Assembly: GCF_030323145.1 (NCBI RefSeq)
Contig: NZ_CP100470.1
Span: 2,645,001 to 2,709,000 of the forward strand
Direction: 5' to 3'
DNA from: Mesorhizobium sp. C432A
Lineage (GTDB): Bacteria; Pseudomonadota; Alphaproteobacteria; Rhizobiales; Rhizobiaceae
Length of the DNA: 64,000 nt
Shown: positions 26,758-36,043 of the stretch, in pieces
Numbering within the stretch: the first letter of the stretch is position 1
Layout of the letters: each line of letters starts with the position of its first letter
Notes under the pieces: generated by a model
What the model was told of the DNA's origin: nothing
The model's input: the letters and a program-made list of their open reading frames with translations, nothing else
The model's database searches: none
Program-made: the position numbers and the translations under genes

Positions 26758-28641
26758 ATGATGACAGCCGTCTATCGCTGGTTCGAGGACTGGGTCTATC
26801 CGTTCAGGGAGCCGGCGGACCTTCGGCCACCGCCAAGCGTCGGCGGCTTCCTCTGGCACTATGTCGGCCAGGCGAAGTTCGCCTTCTTCGCCATGCTGGT
26901 CATCGGCGGCATCGCGCCGCTGATCGAGGCCGGGCTTTTCTACTTCGTCGGGCGGCTGGTCGATATTCTCGACCAGCTTCCCGGTGAACGCAGCTGGGAC
27001 GCGCTGTGGACCGCCGCCGGGCCTGAGCTTGTTTTCATGATCGCAGTGGTGCTGGTCATCCGCACCGTCGTCGTCGGCCTGTCGGCGCTGGTCAACGAAC
27101 AGACGATCACGCCGGGCTTCTACAATCTGGTGCGCTGGCAGGCGCACCGGCATGTGTCGCGGCAGTCCTACACCTTCTTCCAGAACGATTTCGCCGGCCG
27201 TATCGCGACAAAAGTCTGGCAGGCCGGGCAGGCGACCGGCGACCTGATGGAGAGCTTCATCGAGGTCATCTGGTTCATGCTCATCTATACGGTGACGACC
27301 TTGGCGCTGGTCGCCGGGCTGGATCTGCGCCTGGCCGTGCTGGTGGTGATCTGGATCCTCGCGTTCGCCTGGCTGGCCAAGCTCTATCTGCCCTCGATCC
27401 GCAGGCATGCCGAGGCCACGGCTGAAGCTGGCTCGATGATCAATGGGCGCATCATCGATTCCTATTCCAACGTGCAGACGCTGAAGCTATTCTCGGCCGA
27501 CGGCGACGACCGCTACATCAAGAACGGCTTCGACATCTATCTCGATGCACTACGGCCCTTCACCCGCCGGCTGACCGGCGTGCGCATGGCGCTGACGACG
27601 CTGTCGGGCATCATGATCACCGCGATTGGCTGCTTTGCCGTCTATCTCTGGGTCGAAGGGTCGATCACCGTCGGCGCCGTCGCGTTCACGCTGTCGCTGG
27701 TCTTGCGGCTCAACATGCTGCTCGGGCGCGTGATGATGCAGCTCAACGGCATATTGCGAAATCTCGGCGTCCTGGAAAACTCCAAGGCGCTGATCTCGCA
27801 GCCGCTTGGCCTTGTCGATGCGCCGGATGCGAAAGAGCTTGTCGTCGCCGGCGGCCGCATCGAGGTGAAGAATGTCGAGTTCCACTACGGCAAGGGTTTT
27901 GGCGTGCTGAATGGCATCGACCTTGTGGTCAAGCCTGGCGAGAAGGTCGGGCTGGTCGGGCCGTCGGGCGCGGGCAAGACGACGCTCGCCAACCTCATCT
28001 TGCGCCTCTACGACCTCGAGAGCGGCAAAATCCTGATCGACGGGCAAGACGTCGCCGAGGTGACGCAGAACTCGCTGCGCGCCAATATCGGCGTGGTCAG
28101 CCAGGACACGGCGCTGTTCCACCGCTCGCTGCGCGACAACATCAAGCTCGGCATGCCGGACGCGACCGAGGCCGAGGTGATCGCGGCGGCGAAGAAGGCC
28201 GAGGCGCACGAGTTCATATTGGGCCTGCGCGACAACCGGGACCGTACCGGCTACGAGGCTTTTGTCGGCGAGCGCGGCGTGAAACTGTCGGGCGGCCAGC
28301 GCCAGCGCGTCGCGATCGCCCGCGTCTTCCTCAAGGATGCGCCGATCCTGATCCTCGACGAGGCGACCTCGGCGCTCGATTCCGACATCGAGGCGGCGAT
28401 CCAGGAGAATCTGGCCAGGCTGATGGAGAACAAGACGGTCATCGCCATAGCGCACCGGCTGTCGACCATCGCCGCGCTCGACCGTCTTGTGGTGCTGGAC
28501 GGAGGCCGCATCGTCGAACAGGGCACGCATGACGAGCTGGTGGCGCTCGACGGGCTCTATGCGCGGCTGTGGAAGCGGCAGTCCGGCGGCTTCCTCTACC
28601 ACGAGGAAAGCGTGCTGGAAGAGACACGGCCGGCGGAGTAG
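26758..28641 (+). CDS. ABC exporter, fused membrane and ATPase domains (second of a pair)
   Basis: A 627-residue paralogue of the preceding exporter with the same layout: membrane helices to ~320 and an ATPase with Walker A GPSGAGKTT, signature LSGGQRQR, Walker B ILILDEATSALD and AHRLST. The ATG at 26758 is preferred; a GTG at 26731 would overlap the upstream gene. Both copies share the N-terminal pattern of a Trp-Phe-x-x-x-x-x-P stretch (YRWFEDWVYPF here). Probably a heterodimer with its neighbour. Confidence 0.9.
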   Translation: MMTAVYRWFEDWVYPFREPADLRPPPSVGGFLWHYVGQAKFAFFAMLVIGGIAPLIEAGLFYFVGRLVDILDQLPGERSWDALWTAAGPELVFMIAVVLVIRTVVVGLSALVNEQTITPGFYNLVRWQAHRHVSRQSYTFFQNDFAGRIATKVWQAGQATGDLMESFIEVIWFMLIYTVTTLALVAGLDLRLAVLVVIWILAFAWLAKLYLPSIRRHAEATAEAGSMINGRIIDSYSNVQTLKLFSADGDDRYIKNGFDIYLDALRPFTRRLTGVRMALTTLSGIMITAIGCFAVYLWVEGSITVGAVAFTLSLVLRLNMLLGRVMMQLNGILRNLGVLENSKALISQPLGLVDAPDAKELVVAGGRIEVKNVEFHYGKGFGVLNGIDLVVKPGEKVGLVGPSGAGKTTLANLILRLYDLESGKILIDGQDVAEVTQNSLRANIGVVSQDTALFHRSLRDNIKLGMPDATEAEVIAAAKKAEAHEFILGLRDNRDRTGYEAFVGERGVKLSGGQRQRVAIARVFLKDAPILILDEATSALDSDIEAAIQENLARLMENKTVIAIAHRLSTIAALDRLVVLDGGRIVEQGTHDELVALDGLYARLWKRQSGGFLYHEESVLEETRPAE

Positions 28642-28644
28642 GGC

Positions 28645-29121
28645 ATGGCAGCGTCGCCTGATATCGGCTACGTCCTCAAGCGGCTACGGCCAACCGCGCC
28701 GGCCTTCGATGCGCTGAAGGAGGAGAGCCGGCTGGAAGGCTACTGGATGCTGGTGCGGCTGGCGGATGGCTGGGCGGGCGGCCGCAACAAGTTCCTGAAA
28801 CGAGGCGAGGCGCTGTTTGGTGCATGGCATGGCCGAGAACTCGCTGGTGTGTGCGGGTTGAACATCGATCCTTATTTCGAAGGCAGGGACCACGGCCGGG
28901 TCAGGCACCTGTTCGTCAGCGCGCGTCATCGCCGCAGCGGCATTGGCCGCATGCTGGTCGAGACCGTCATTGACAGGGCACGTCAGCATTTTGCCGTGCT
29001 GAACACCCGCGCGCCACAAGAAGCCTTTGGGTTCTATGAACGGCTTGGCTTCCAGCCGGTGGTGGGCGAAGAATTCGTCACGCACCGCATGATGCTCTCT
29101 CAAGACAGAAAAGGAGGCTGA
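28645..29121 (+). CDS. GNAT family N-acetyltransferase
   Basis: A 158-residue acetyl-CoA-dependent acetyltransferase. The acetyl-CoA-binding motif A is seen in VRHLFVSARHRRSGIGRMLVETVIDRA (R-x-x-G-x-G type), and FGFYERLGFQPV is the usual C-terminal GNAT pattern. It follows the ABC exporter by 3 bp and precedes a small helical protein by 1 bp, so it is likely co-transcribed. Substrate unknown. Confidence 0.85.
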   Translation: MAASPDIGYVLKRLRPTAPAFDALKEESRLEGYWMLVRLADGWAGGRNKFLKRGEALFGAWHGRELAGVCGLNIDPYFEGRDHGRVRHLFVSARHRRSGIGRMLVETVIDRARQHFAVLNTRAPQEAFGFYERLGFQPVVGEEFVTHRMMLSQDRKGG

Positions 29122-29122
29122 G

Positions 29123-29431
29123 ATGTCACTGCGTCCGCCATCCCTAGGCGCCTCGGCTGCCGAAGCCGCGTTCGACGCCCTCGGCCATGAGATACTGGCT
29201 GAAAAGGCCGCAGCGCTCGGCCGTGCCGGCCAACGGGTCGAGGAAACGCTGGCCAAGCTCCGTCAGAACAACGACGACGAGGAGCAGCGACTGCGGCTGC
29301 TCAAGGAGGCTGCCGCAGCGGTGCACGCCTATTTCATCCAGCGTGAACTCTGCGGCCTGCGCCGGCATGAGTCGGTCATCCGCGAATACGATATCCCAAG
29401 GGCCGTGCTGGTCAGGCTCGGTGCAAGCTAG
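29123..29431 (+). CDS. Small helical protein, DUF6665-like
   Basis: A 102-residue soluble protein rich in helix-forming residues (FDALGHEILAEKAAALGRAGQRVEETLAKL, then DDEEQRLRLLKEAAAAVHAYFIQRELCGLRRH). It resembles a small uncharacterised rhizobial family that I recall as DUF6665; this naming is from memory. Role unknown. It follows the GNAT gene by one base. Confidence 0.65.
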   Translation: MSLRPPSLGASAAEAAFDALGHEILAEKAAALGRAGQRVEETLAKLRQNNDDEEQRLRLLKEAAAAVHAYFIQRELCGLRRHESVIREYDIPRAVLVRLGAS

Positions 29432-29451
29432 AGGTCATCAGCCGGCAACAA

Positions 29452-29796
29452 TCATTCCAGCCATTCGGTGATGAAGCTGCCGTTTTCGTGGATGTCGGTC
29501 GTTTCGAGCGGGCCTGGGCCGAGATTGGTGAATTTGTGCGGCGTATCAGGCGGCACGATCAGGATCTGGCCGGCCGTGGCCTCGATCTGCTGGTCGCCGA
29601 TCGTGAACAGGCCGGTGCCTTGCCGGATGATGAAGATTTCACAATAGGGATGCGTGTGCAGGCGCGGGCCGCCGCCAATCTCTTCCTGATAGTTGAAAAT
29701 CAGGCAGGAGTTGGAGTCGTAGGCGCCGCATTGCAGTTCGCCCTGCCAGCGGCCGGGCGTCCTGGTCCAGGTCTCGCGGTCGATGATGTGTGCCAT
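29452..29796 (-). CDS. Cupin domain protein
   Basis: A 114-residue single-domain cupin. GPRLHTHPYCEIFIIRQGTGLFTIG is cupin motif 1 with the H-x-H and E metal ligands, and PPDTPHKFTNLG is motif 2 with its histidine. It probably binds a divalent metal. Substrate unknown. It converges with the small helical protein gene and lies 5 bp after the toxin gene on the same strand. Confidence 0.85.
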   Translation of the reverse strand: MAHIIDRETWTRTPGRWQGELQCGAYDSNSCLIFNYQEEIGGGPRLHTHPYCEIFIIRQGTGLFTIGDQQIEATAGQILIVPPDTPHKFTNLGPGPLETTDIHENGSFITEWLE

Positions 29797-29801
29797 AGCC
29801 T

Positions 29802-30224
29802 CTAACCCTTCGTCGGTATCCAGGGGTTGAAAAGCTTCACGCCGGTGCCTTCAAAATCCTTGGTGTTGCGGGTCACGACTGTCAAGTTTTTGACGAGCGC
29901 GGTAGCGGCTATGAGGGCGTCGCGCTCCGGCTTTGGATCGGGAACGTGAAGGTTTGCGCAACGCACGACAACAGCCTTGTCTATGCTCAATATCCGGTCG
30001 TCAAACTGTGGAATGAGTGTCTGATCCAACCACTCACGGTACATGGTGGCCTGGCGAGTATCCTTCCTCGACAAGAGCAATGTTCCGATTTCGAGTTCCA
30101 GGATCGAAATGACCGACATGAAAAAGCTGGCGATGTCGTGGGTCTCTGACCAGGCCAAAACGTTGCGATCGGCCTTGTCCCGACGACGCAGATTCGAAAC
30201 GACATTGGTGTCAAGAATGAACAT
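29802..30224 (-). CDS. vapC: PIN-domain toxin (VapC type)
   Basis: A 140-residue PIN ribonuclease. The first acidic residue is in FILDTNVVSNLRR, another acidic cluster in VISILELEIG, and a third in PKPERDALIAATALV with LTVVTRNTKDFEGTGV; these form the metal-binding active site. Its start overlaps the antitoxin stop (ATGA-type), typical of toxin-antitoxin operons. Growth inhibition by RNA cleavage is inferred from the family. Confidence 0.88.
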   Translation of the reverse strand: MFILDTNVVSNLRRRDKADRNVLAWSETHDIASFFMSVISILELEIGTLLLSRKDTRQATMYREWLDQTLIPQFDDRILSIDKAVVVRCANLHVPDPKPERDALIAATALVKNLTVVTRNTKDFEGTGVKLFNPWIPTKG

Positions 30225-30499
30225 CAGTCGAGTTCGGGAATCTTGAAAAACGGTCCTTCCAGGCGAGGTGGTTCCCAGTCGAAATCTGCTTCGGGGCGAT
30301 CATCGGCAATCGCGTCCGCGAGGCTTCTCGGCTTCTTCTCTAAACGCTGATATTCCTCCATCGACATCAGCACATGGGAGGGCTTGCCGCGGTCGGTAAT
30401 GATGACCGGCCCGTTCTTGGCTGCCCGTTTGGCATGCGCCGTGTCCTGGTTGAATTCACGGCTCGACATGATGGTTATCGTCTTCGTCGAGATATTCAT
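30224..30499 (-). CDS. Phd/YefM-family antitoxin
   Basis: A 91-residue antitoxin. IMSSREFNQDTAHAKRAAKNGPVIITDRGKPSHVLMSMEEYQRL is a textbook Phd/YefM DNA-binding N-terminus, followed by an acidic C-terminus (EADFDWEPPRLEGPF) that would wrap the PIN toxin. GGAGGTG precedes the ATG. It pairs a Phd-type antitoxin with a VapC-type toxin. A palindrome lies 22 bp upstream. Confidence 0.88.
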   Translation of the reverse strand: MNISTKTITIMSSREFNQDTAHAKRAAKNGPVIITDRGKPSHVLMSMEEYQRLEKKPRSLADAIADDRPEADFDWEPPRLEGPFFKIPELD

Positions 30500-30520
30500 A
30501 TCAACACCTCCATCCGGAAG

Positions 30521-30540
30521 ATGTAGACATATTGCTACAT
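30521..30540. promoter_or_regulatory. Candidate operator of the toxin-antitoxin operon
   Basis: ATGTAG (30521-30526) and CTACAT (30535-30540) flank an 8-base spacer, 22 bp upstream of the antitoxin start, where autorepressor sites of Phd-type systems usually lie. Confidence 0.5.
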
Positions 30541-30758
30541 TCGGCCAAGCTCGTCAAATTTCTCTTCGTGCGGAACGCCCGCGACAATCTGCCCTTGTGG
30601 CCTCAGCCCGCTGGACAAAAACGGGCTTCACGCATAAACCGAAATCCAAATGCCGGAGGAATTCGCTAGCTTGTTCGCCATGCGCTGTCGGGCCGGCGCG
30701 ATGGAGCGGGGACAAAGCTCGGCCGCCGGCTCGGAAGAGGCGAAAGGATCAGGCACCC

Positions 30759-31319
30759 GTGAGCGCAACCGACACCCAGGATCCCAACCGTCGTGATTTT
30801 CTCTACGTCGCCACCGGCATGGCCGCAGTGGTTGGCGCAGGCGCCGTTGCCTGGCCCTTCATCGACCAGATGCGCCCTGATGCCTCGACGCTGGCGCTGG
30901 CCTCGGTCGAGGTTGATGTCGCCTCGCTGACGCCTGGCATGTCGCTGATCGTCAAATGGCGCGGCAAGCCGGTCGTGGTGCGCAATCGCACCGAGCAGGA
31001 GATGAAGGACGGCGAAGCCGTGAACCTTGCCGATCTCAAGGATCCTATTGCCCGCAACGCCAATCTGCCCGCCGATGCGCCGGCGACCGATGCCAACCGC
31101 ACCACGCCCGGCAAGGAAGCCTGGATGGTGATGGTGCAAGTCTGCACGCATCTGGGGTGCATTCCGCTTGGCCAGGAAGGCGATTTCGGCGGCTGGTTCT
31201 GCCCGTGCCACGGTTCGGTGTACGATACCGCCGGCCGCATCCGCAAAGGCCCGGCGCCGGAAAACATGGCCGTGCCGGTATTCAAGTTCATTTCCGATAC
31301 CAAAATCCTTATCGGTTGA
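30759..31319 (+). CDS. petA: Ubiquinol-cytochrome c reductase iron-sulfur (Rieske) subunit
   Basis: A 186-residue subunit of cytochrome bc1. An N-terminal Tat-like anchor ([24 protein letters not shown]) leads to the Rieske domain with cluster ligands in CTHLGC and CPCHGS. It carries electrons from ubiquinol to cytochrome c1 at the periplasmic face. GTG at 30759 is used because it begins the usual MSATDTQ N-terminus and AGGATCAGG stands upstream. First gene of petABC. Confidence 0.92.
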   Translation: MSATDTQDPNRRDFLYVATGMAAVVGAGAVAWPFIDQMRPDASTLALASVEVDVASLTPGMSLIVKWRGKPVVVRNRTEQEMKDGEAVNLADLKDPIARNANLPADAPATDANRTTPGKEAWMVMVQVCTHLGCIPLGQEGDFGGWFCPCHGSVYDTAGRIRKGPAPENMAVPVFKFISDTKILIG

Positions 31320-31335
31320 GGCAGGGGATAATTCG

Positions 31336-32679
31336 ATGAGCGAGGGACACTCGACCTATACGCCCAAGACCGGTATCGAACGCTGGTTCGACGCCCGCAT
31401 GCCGCTGCCGCGCATGATCTATGACAGCTTCATCGCTTATCCGGTGCCGCGCAACCTCAACTATGCGTGGACCTTCGGCGGCATCCTCACGATCATGCTG
31501 GTGGCGCAGATCCTGACCGGTATCGTGCTCGCCATGCACTATACCGCCGACACCAATCTCGCCTTCAATTCGGTCGAGAAGATCATGCGCGACGTCAATT
31601 CCGGTTGGCTGTTGCGCTACATGCATTCCAACGGCGCCTCGTTCTTCTTCGTCGCCGTCTACATCCACATCTTCCGCGGGCTTTATTACGGCTCCTACAA
31701 GGCGCCGCGCGAGCTGCTGTGGATCCTCGGCTGCATCATCTATCTGCTGATGATGGCGACCGGCTTCATGGGCTATGTGCTGCCCTGGGGTCAGATGAGC
31801 TTCTGGGGCGCCACCGTCATCACCGGCTTCTTCAGCGCCATTCCGCTGGTCGGAAACTGGATCCAGGAACTGCTGCTCGGCGGTTTCGCCGTCGACAACC
31901 CGACGCTCAACCGCTTCTTTGCGCTGCACTATTTGCTGCCGTTCATGATCGCCGGCGTCGTCGTGCTGCACGTCTGGGCGCTGCATGTGGTCGGCCAGTC
32001 GAACCCGACCGGCATCGAGGTGAAATCGAAAACCGACACCGTTGCCTTTACGCCCTATGCGACCATCAAGGATGCATTCGGCATGATCGTGTTCCTGTTC
32101 TTCTTCGCCTATTTCGTCTTCTACCTGCCGAACTTTCTCGGCCATCCGGACAATTACACGATCGCCAACCCGCTGAAGACGCCGGCCCACATCGTGCCGG
32201 AATGGTACTTCCTGCCGTTCTACGCGATCCTGCGCGCGATCACCTTCAACATCGGGCCGATCAACTCCAAGCTCGGTGGCGTGCTGTGCATGTTCGGCGC
32301 CATCGTCATGCTGTTCCTGGTGCCGTGGCTCGACACCTCCAAGGTGCGCTCGGCGGTCTACCGGCCCTGGTACAAGCTGTTCTTCTGGCTGTTCGTCGCC
32401 GACGCTGTCCTGCTTGGCTGGCTTGGCTCGCAGCCGGCGGAAGGCGGCGGTCTGTTGACCCTCCTGATAGGTGAGGTCTCGGGCAACTACGTTGGCTACG
32501 CTCAAGCGGCGACACTGTTCTACTTCGCCTTCTTCCTCGTCATCCTGCCGGTGCTTGGCCTGATCGAGACGCCACGCAGACTGCCGAATTCGATCACCGA
32601 GGCGGTGCTGGAGAAGAACAAGGGTGCCGGAGGGGGACATCCGGCCGGTGCGACCGCGGCGCCGGAAACCAAAGGCTGA
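31336..32679 (+). CDS. petB: Cytochrome b of the bc1 complex
   Basis: A 447-residue integral membrane protein binding two b hemes and the quinone sites. Recognisable are the early helices ([20 protein letters not shown]), the HSNGASFFF and GLYYGSYK region, the [13 protein letters not shown] (Qo-site PEWY) and C-terminal helices. The ATG at 31336 has GGGGA upstream and starts 17 bp after petA; a longer frame from 31168 overlaps petA and is not used. Confidence 0.95.
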   Translation: MSEGHSTYTPKTGIERWFDARMPLPRMIYDSFIAYPVPRNLNYAWTFGGILTIMLVAQILTGIVLAMHYTADTNLAFNSVEKIMRDVNSGWLLRYMHSNGASFFFVAVYIHIFRGLYYGSYKAPRELLWILGCIIYLLMMATGFMGYVLPWGQMSFWGATVITGFFSAIPLVGNWIQELLLGGFAVDNPTLNRFFALHYLLPFMIAGVVVLHVWALHVVGQSNPTGIEVKSKTDTVAFTPYATIKDAFGMIVFLFFFAYFVFYLPNFLGHPDNYTIANPLKTPAHIVPEWYFLPFYAILRAITFNIGPINSKLGGVLCMFGAIVMLFLVPWLDTSKVRSAVYRPWYKLFFWLFVADAVLLGWLGSQPAEGGGLLTLLIGEVSGNYVGYAQAATLFYFAFFLVILPVLGLIETPRRLPNSITEAVLEKNKGAGGGHPAGATAAPETKG

Positions 32680-32702
32680 GTGAGAATCTAAGGGGATTTG
32701 GC

Positions 32703-33575
32703 ATGAAAAAGATTCTCACCTCGCTCGCCCTGCTAGGCGTGTTTGCCGCTGGCATCGGAGCCGTCGGCAGTGTGGCGATCGCCGCTGAAGAGGCGCACAA
32801 CGCGGCGGCACCGACGCATTTCCCGATCCACGAGCCGAAGGAGATGGACTGGACTTTTGCCGGTCCGTTCGGCACCTACGACAAGGCGCAGCTGCAGCGT
32901 GGCTTGAAGGTCTACAAGGAAGTCTGCTCGGCCTGCCACTCGATGAATCTGGTGGCGTTCCGCACGCTGGAGGACCTCGGCTATTCGGAAGCGCAGATCA
33001 AGTCGCTGTCGGCCGAGTACACCATCCATGATGGACCCAACGATGCCGGCGACATGTTCGACCGGCCGGGCAAGCCGTCAGACCATTTCCCGGCGCCGTT
33101 CGCCAATGAGGAGGCGGCTGCCGCTTCCAACGGCGGCGCTGCCCCACCGGATATGTCGCTGCTGGCCAAGGCGCGCGGCGTCGAGCGCGGCTTCCCGCGC
33201 TTCGTCTTCGACATTTTCACGCAATATGCGCAGGGCGGCCCGGACTACATCCATTCGCTGCTGACCGGCTACGACGAGACGCCACCTGCCGGCATGGTGA
33301 TCCCCGAAGGCACCCACTATAATCCATACTTCATGTCCGGCGTGTCGCTGAAGATGCCCAAGCCGCTCTCCGACGGCCAGGTGACCTACGATGACGGTTC
33401 GCCGCAGACGATCGACCAGTATTCGCGCGACGTCTCGGCGTTCCTGATGTGGGCGGCCGAGCCGCATATGGAAGACCGCAAGAAGACCGGCTTCCGCGTG
33501 CTGGTGTTTCTGCTTCTGTTCGGGGCGCTGATGTATCTGACCAAGCGCAAGGTGTGGGAAGGCGTGGCGCACTAA
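32703..33575 (+). CDS. petC: Cytochrome c1 of the bc1 complex
   Basis: A 290-residue c-type cytochrome. A signal peptide (ILTSLALLGVFAAGIGAVGS) precedes the heme motif CSACH (in VCSACHSMN) and the axial methionine region near PAGMVIPEGTHYNPYF. A C-terminal helix (FRVLVFLLLFGALMYLTKRKVW) anchors it. It passes electrons to soluble cytochrome c. Last gene of the operon, followed by a terminator. No fused cytochrome b/c1 as in Bradyrhizobium. Confidence 0.93.
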   Translation: MKKILTSLALLGVFAAGIGAVGSVAIAAEEAHNAAAPTHFPIHEPKEMDWTFAGPFGTYDKAQLQRGLKVYKEVCSACHSMNLVAFRTLEDLGYSEAQIKSLSAEYTIHDGPNDAGDMFDRPGKPSDHFPAPFANEEAAAASNGGAAPPDMSLLAKARGVERGFPRFVFDIFTQYAQGGPDYIHSLLTGYDETPPAGMVIPEGTHYNPYFMSGVSLKMPKPLSDGQVTYDDGSPQTIDQYSRDVSAFLMWAAEPHMEDRKKTGFRVLVFLLLFGALMYLTKRKVWEGVAH

Positions 33576-33600
33576 GCCGCATCTTATTCCTCGGAAATGG

Positions 33601-33626
33601 AAAGGGCGTCTTCGGACGCCCTTTTT
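33601..33626 (+). terminator. Rho-independent terminator of petABC
   Basis: A 10-bp stem with a TTCG tetraloop (arms 33601-33610 and 33615-33624, AAAGGGCGTC with its complement) followed by TT and more T-rich sequence, 25 bp after petC. Confidence 0.9.
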
Positions 33627-33758
33627 GCTTGCCAAACCGGACATGGTTCGCATCTTGGCGCAGCAGCCGTCCAGTAAGAAGTCCGTTGGCACGCCGCCAT
33701 GCGATTGGTATTGCACGCGCGCCCGGCGGATCGCCGGCTAAAGGGGCATTTGGGATCG

Positions 33759-34907
33759 ATGATGCGGCTACGCGACTGTCACAACTTTTCCGATTTCCGG
33801 CGCATGGCCCAGCAGCGGTTGCCTGGGCCAATCTTCAACTACATCGATGGCGCGGCCGACGACGAGGTCACCTATCGCCGCAACACCGAGAGCTTCGAGC
33901 GCTGCGACCTCGTTCCCAACGTGCTGCGCGGGGTAAGCGAGATCGACATGTCGGTGACGGTGATGGGCCAGAAGCTGGCCATGCCCGTCTATTGCTCGCC
34001 GACCGCCTTGCAGCGGCTGTTCCATCATCAAGGCGAGCGCGCGGTGGCCAAGGCTTCGGCCAAATTCGGCACGATGTTCGGCGTGTCCTCGCTCGGCACC
34101 GTCAGTCTTGAGGAAGCGCGCAAGATCAGCAGCAGCCCGCAGGTCTACCAGTTCTATTTCCACCGGGATCGCGGCCTCAACCGGGCGATGATGCAACGGG
34201 CGAAAGCGGTTGGCGTCGAAGTGATGATGCTGACCGTCGACAGCATCACCGGAGGCAACCGCGAGCGCGACAAGCGCACCGGCTTTGCCATCCCCTTCAA
34301 GCTCAACCTTTCCGGCATGCTGCAGTTCGCGCTGAAGCCGGGATGGGCGATCAACTATTTCACCCATGAGGGGTTCAAGCTGCCGCAGCTCGACGAGCAT
34401 GTCGACATGGGCGGCGGCACGATGTCGATCAGCCGCTACTTCACCGAGATGCTCGATCCGTCGATGACCTGGGACGATGTTGCCGAGATGGTCAGACTGT
34501 GGGGAGGTCCGTTCTGTCTCAAGGGCGTCATGTCGGTGGAGGATGCCAAGCGCGCCGTCGAGATCGGCTGCAGCGGCATTGTGCTGTCCAACCATGGCGG
34601 CCGGCAGCTGGACGGCTCGCGGGCGGCGTTCGACCAACTGGCCGAGATCGTCGATGCCGTCGGCGACAGAATAGACGTCATCATGGATGGCGGCGTGCAG
34701 CGCGGCACCCATGTGCTGAAGGCCCTGTCGCTTGGCGCCAAGGCTGTTGGCGTCGGCCGCTATTATCTGTTCCCGCTGGCGGCGGCCGGCCAGCCGGGCG
34801 TAGAGCGGGCGCTGGAGCAGATGCGGGTCGAGATCGAGCGCGGCATGAAGCTGATGGGCTGCAGTTCGATCGAACAATTGTCGCGCAACAACCTCCGTTT
34901 CAGGTAA
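33759..34907 (+). CDS. lldD: FMN-dependent alpha-hydroxy acid dehydrogenase (LldD-like)
   Basis: A 382-residue flavoprotein that oxidises L-lactate or another 2-hydroxy acid. The active-site histidine and FMN/substrate region are in SNHGGRQLDGS, with IDGAADDEVTYRRN and the FMN-phosphate loop DGGVQRGTHVLKALSLGAKAVGVGR. The ATG at 33759 starts the typical MMRLRDCHNFSDFR terminus. Length matches LldD (~380). L-lactate is the most common substrate, but glycolate- or mandelate-type oxidases look alike. Confidence 0.85.
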   Translation: MMRLRDCHNFSDFRRMAQQRLPGPIFNYIDGAADDEVTYRRNTESFERCDLVPNVLRGVSEIDMSVTVMGQKLAMPVYCSPTALQRLFHHQGERAVAKASAKFGTMFGVSSLGTVSLEEARKISSSPQVYQFYFHRDRGLNRAMMQRAKAVGVEVMMLTVDSITGGNRERDKRTGFAIPFKLNLSGMLQFALKPGWAINYFTHEGFKLPQLDEHVDMGGGTMSISRYFTEMLDPSMTWDDVAEMVRLWGGPFCLKGVMSVEDAKRAVEIGCSGIVLSNHGGRQLDGSRAAFDQLAEIVDAVGDRIDVIMDGGVQRGTHVLKALSLGAKAVGVGRYYLFPLAAAGQPGVERALEQMRVEIERGMKLMGCSSIEQLSRNNLRFR

Positions 34908-34916
34908 TCTCGACCC

Positions 34917-35462
34917 ATGAAATCCTCGCTCGAAGACACGCTGCTCGCCGCGATCCGCACCATTCCGGACTACCCCAAGCCCGGTATCCTGTTTCGCGAC
35001 ATCACCACTTTGCTCGGCAATGCGCGCGCCTTCCGCCGCGCCATCGACGAGCTGGTGCATCCCTATGCCGGCCAGAAGATCGACAAGATCGCCGGCATCG
35101 AGGCGCGTGGCTTCATCCTCGGCGGTGCGGTCGCGCACCAGCTTTCGGCCGGCTTCGTGCCGATCCGCAAGAAGGGCAAGCTGCCTTACGAGACGGTACG
35201 CGTCGCCTACAGCCTGGAATACGGGCTGGACGAGATGGAGATGCACAAGGACGGCGTTGCGCCGGGCGAGAAGGTGATCCTGGTCGACGACCTGATCGCG
35301 ACCGGCGGCACGGCGGAGGCGGCGGTCAAGTTGCTGAGGCAGATCGGCGCCGATATTCTTGCCGCGTGCTTCGTCATCGACCTGCCGGATCTCGGCGGAC
35401 GGGCGAAGCTCGAAGCGCTGGGCGTGCCGGTGCGGACGTTGATCGGGTTTGAGGGGCATTAG
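34917..35462 (+). CDS. apt: Adenine phosphoribosyltransferase
   Basis: A 181-residue enzyme that salvages adenine with PRPP to give AMP. It shows [32 protein letters not shown], and the PRPP motif [20 protein letters not shown]. It lies 9 bp after lldD-like and may share its transcript. The stop codon is the first base of the following heptanucleotide repeat. Confidence 0.93.
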   Translation: MKSSLEDTLLAAIRTIPDYPKPGILFRDITTLLGNARAFRRAIDELVHPYAGQKIDKIAGIEARGFILGGAVAHQLSAGFVPIRKKGKLPYETVRVAYSLEYGLDEMEMHKDGVAPGEKVILVDDLIATGGTAEAAVKLLRQIGADILAACFVIDLPDLGGRAKLEALGVPVRTLIGFEGH

Positions 35463-35510
35463 GGAGTAGGGAGTAGGGAGTAGGGAGTAGGGAGTAGGGA
35501 GTAGGGAGGG
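35461..35510. repeat. Heptanucleotide tandem repeat AGGGAGT x6
   Basis: Six perfect copies of AGGGAGT (35461-35502) are followed by a decayed copy (AGGGAGGG). The first copy contains the apt stop codon. The 68 bases between it and the MaoC gene end with loosely complementary CCCTAC-type sequence, so the region can fold back. The rest of this intergenic stretch shows nothing else. Confidence 0.95.
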
Positions 35511-35578
35511 AAGCTCCGCATTCCGTGCAAGGCGCAGCACCCACTGCTGCCTAATCCCTACTGCCTAAAACCTACCCC

Positions 35579-36043
35579 CTACCCAGCCTTCACCAGCACG
35601 GCGCTGTCGAACTCCAGCACCTTGTCGCCCGTCGAATCGAATCCTTCCGAGCGCAGCGCGAGCAGCCGCCAGCCGGGGCGATTGGCGAGCGGGCGGTGGG
35701 AGACGGCCGTGCGGGTGAAGGTGACGGTTTCGCCGGCATAGACCGGCTTTGTCCATTTCAGATTCCTGAAGCCGGGCGAGGGGCCGAATTCTGGTACCGG
35801 GCCGGGTCCGGTCCATTGAGAAGCGTCCATAGGATTTTTGAGATTGAGCTTCATCCAGGTGGCCGCGGTGTGCCAGCCTGAGGCGCAGAGGCGGCCGAAC
35901 ACGCTTTTCTTCGCCGCCTCCTCGTCGACATGAAAGACCTGTGGATCGTACTTGCGGGCGAACGCCTTGATCGCCTCGGCTTCGAATGTGTGCGAACCGA
36001 GGTTGATGGTATCGCCGATGCGGAAGAACGCGTCGAGGCTCAT
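35579..36043 (-). CDS. MaoC-like hot-dog dehydratase
   Basis: A 154-residue hot-dog fold protein; family members hydrate enoyl-CoA or bind acyl-CoA. The opening FFRIGDTINLGSHTFEAEAIKAFARKYDPQVFHVDEEAAKKS carries the (R)-hydratase hallmark region (D-P-Q-x-x-H) and FGRLCASGWHTAATWMK matches the family. It is co-translated with the MaoC paralogue upstream (ATGA overlap). Substrate unknown; the two together probably make a two-subunit hydratase. Confidence 0.88.
   Translation of the reverse strand: MSLDAFFRIGDTINLGSHTFEAEAIKAFARKYDPQVFHVDEEAAKKSVFGRLCASGWHTAATWMKLNLKNPMDASQWTGPGPVPEFGPSPGFRNLKWTKPVYAGETVTFTRTAVSHRPLANRPGWRLLALRSEGFDSTGDKVLEFDSAVLVKAG

Noticed and set aside
24759..26759. A 666-codon open frame on the minus strand
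   Set aside because: It is the antisense shadow of the first ABC exporter, which has intact Walker and signature motifs on the plus strand; the minus translation is low-complexity Arg/His/Gln.
31309..32640. A 443-codon open frame antisense to petB
   Set aside because: High-GC shadow: petB on the plus strand shows all bc1 motifs.
33768..35540. A 590-codon minus-strand frame over lldD-like and apt
   Set aside because: Shadow of two clear plus-strand enzymes; its N-terminus is just the translated heptanucleotide repeat.
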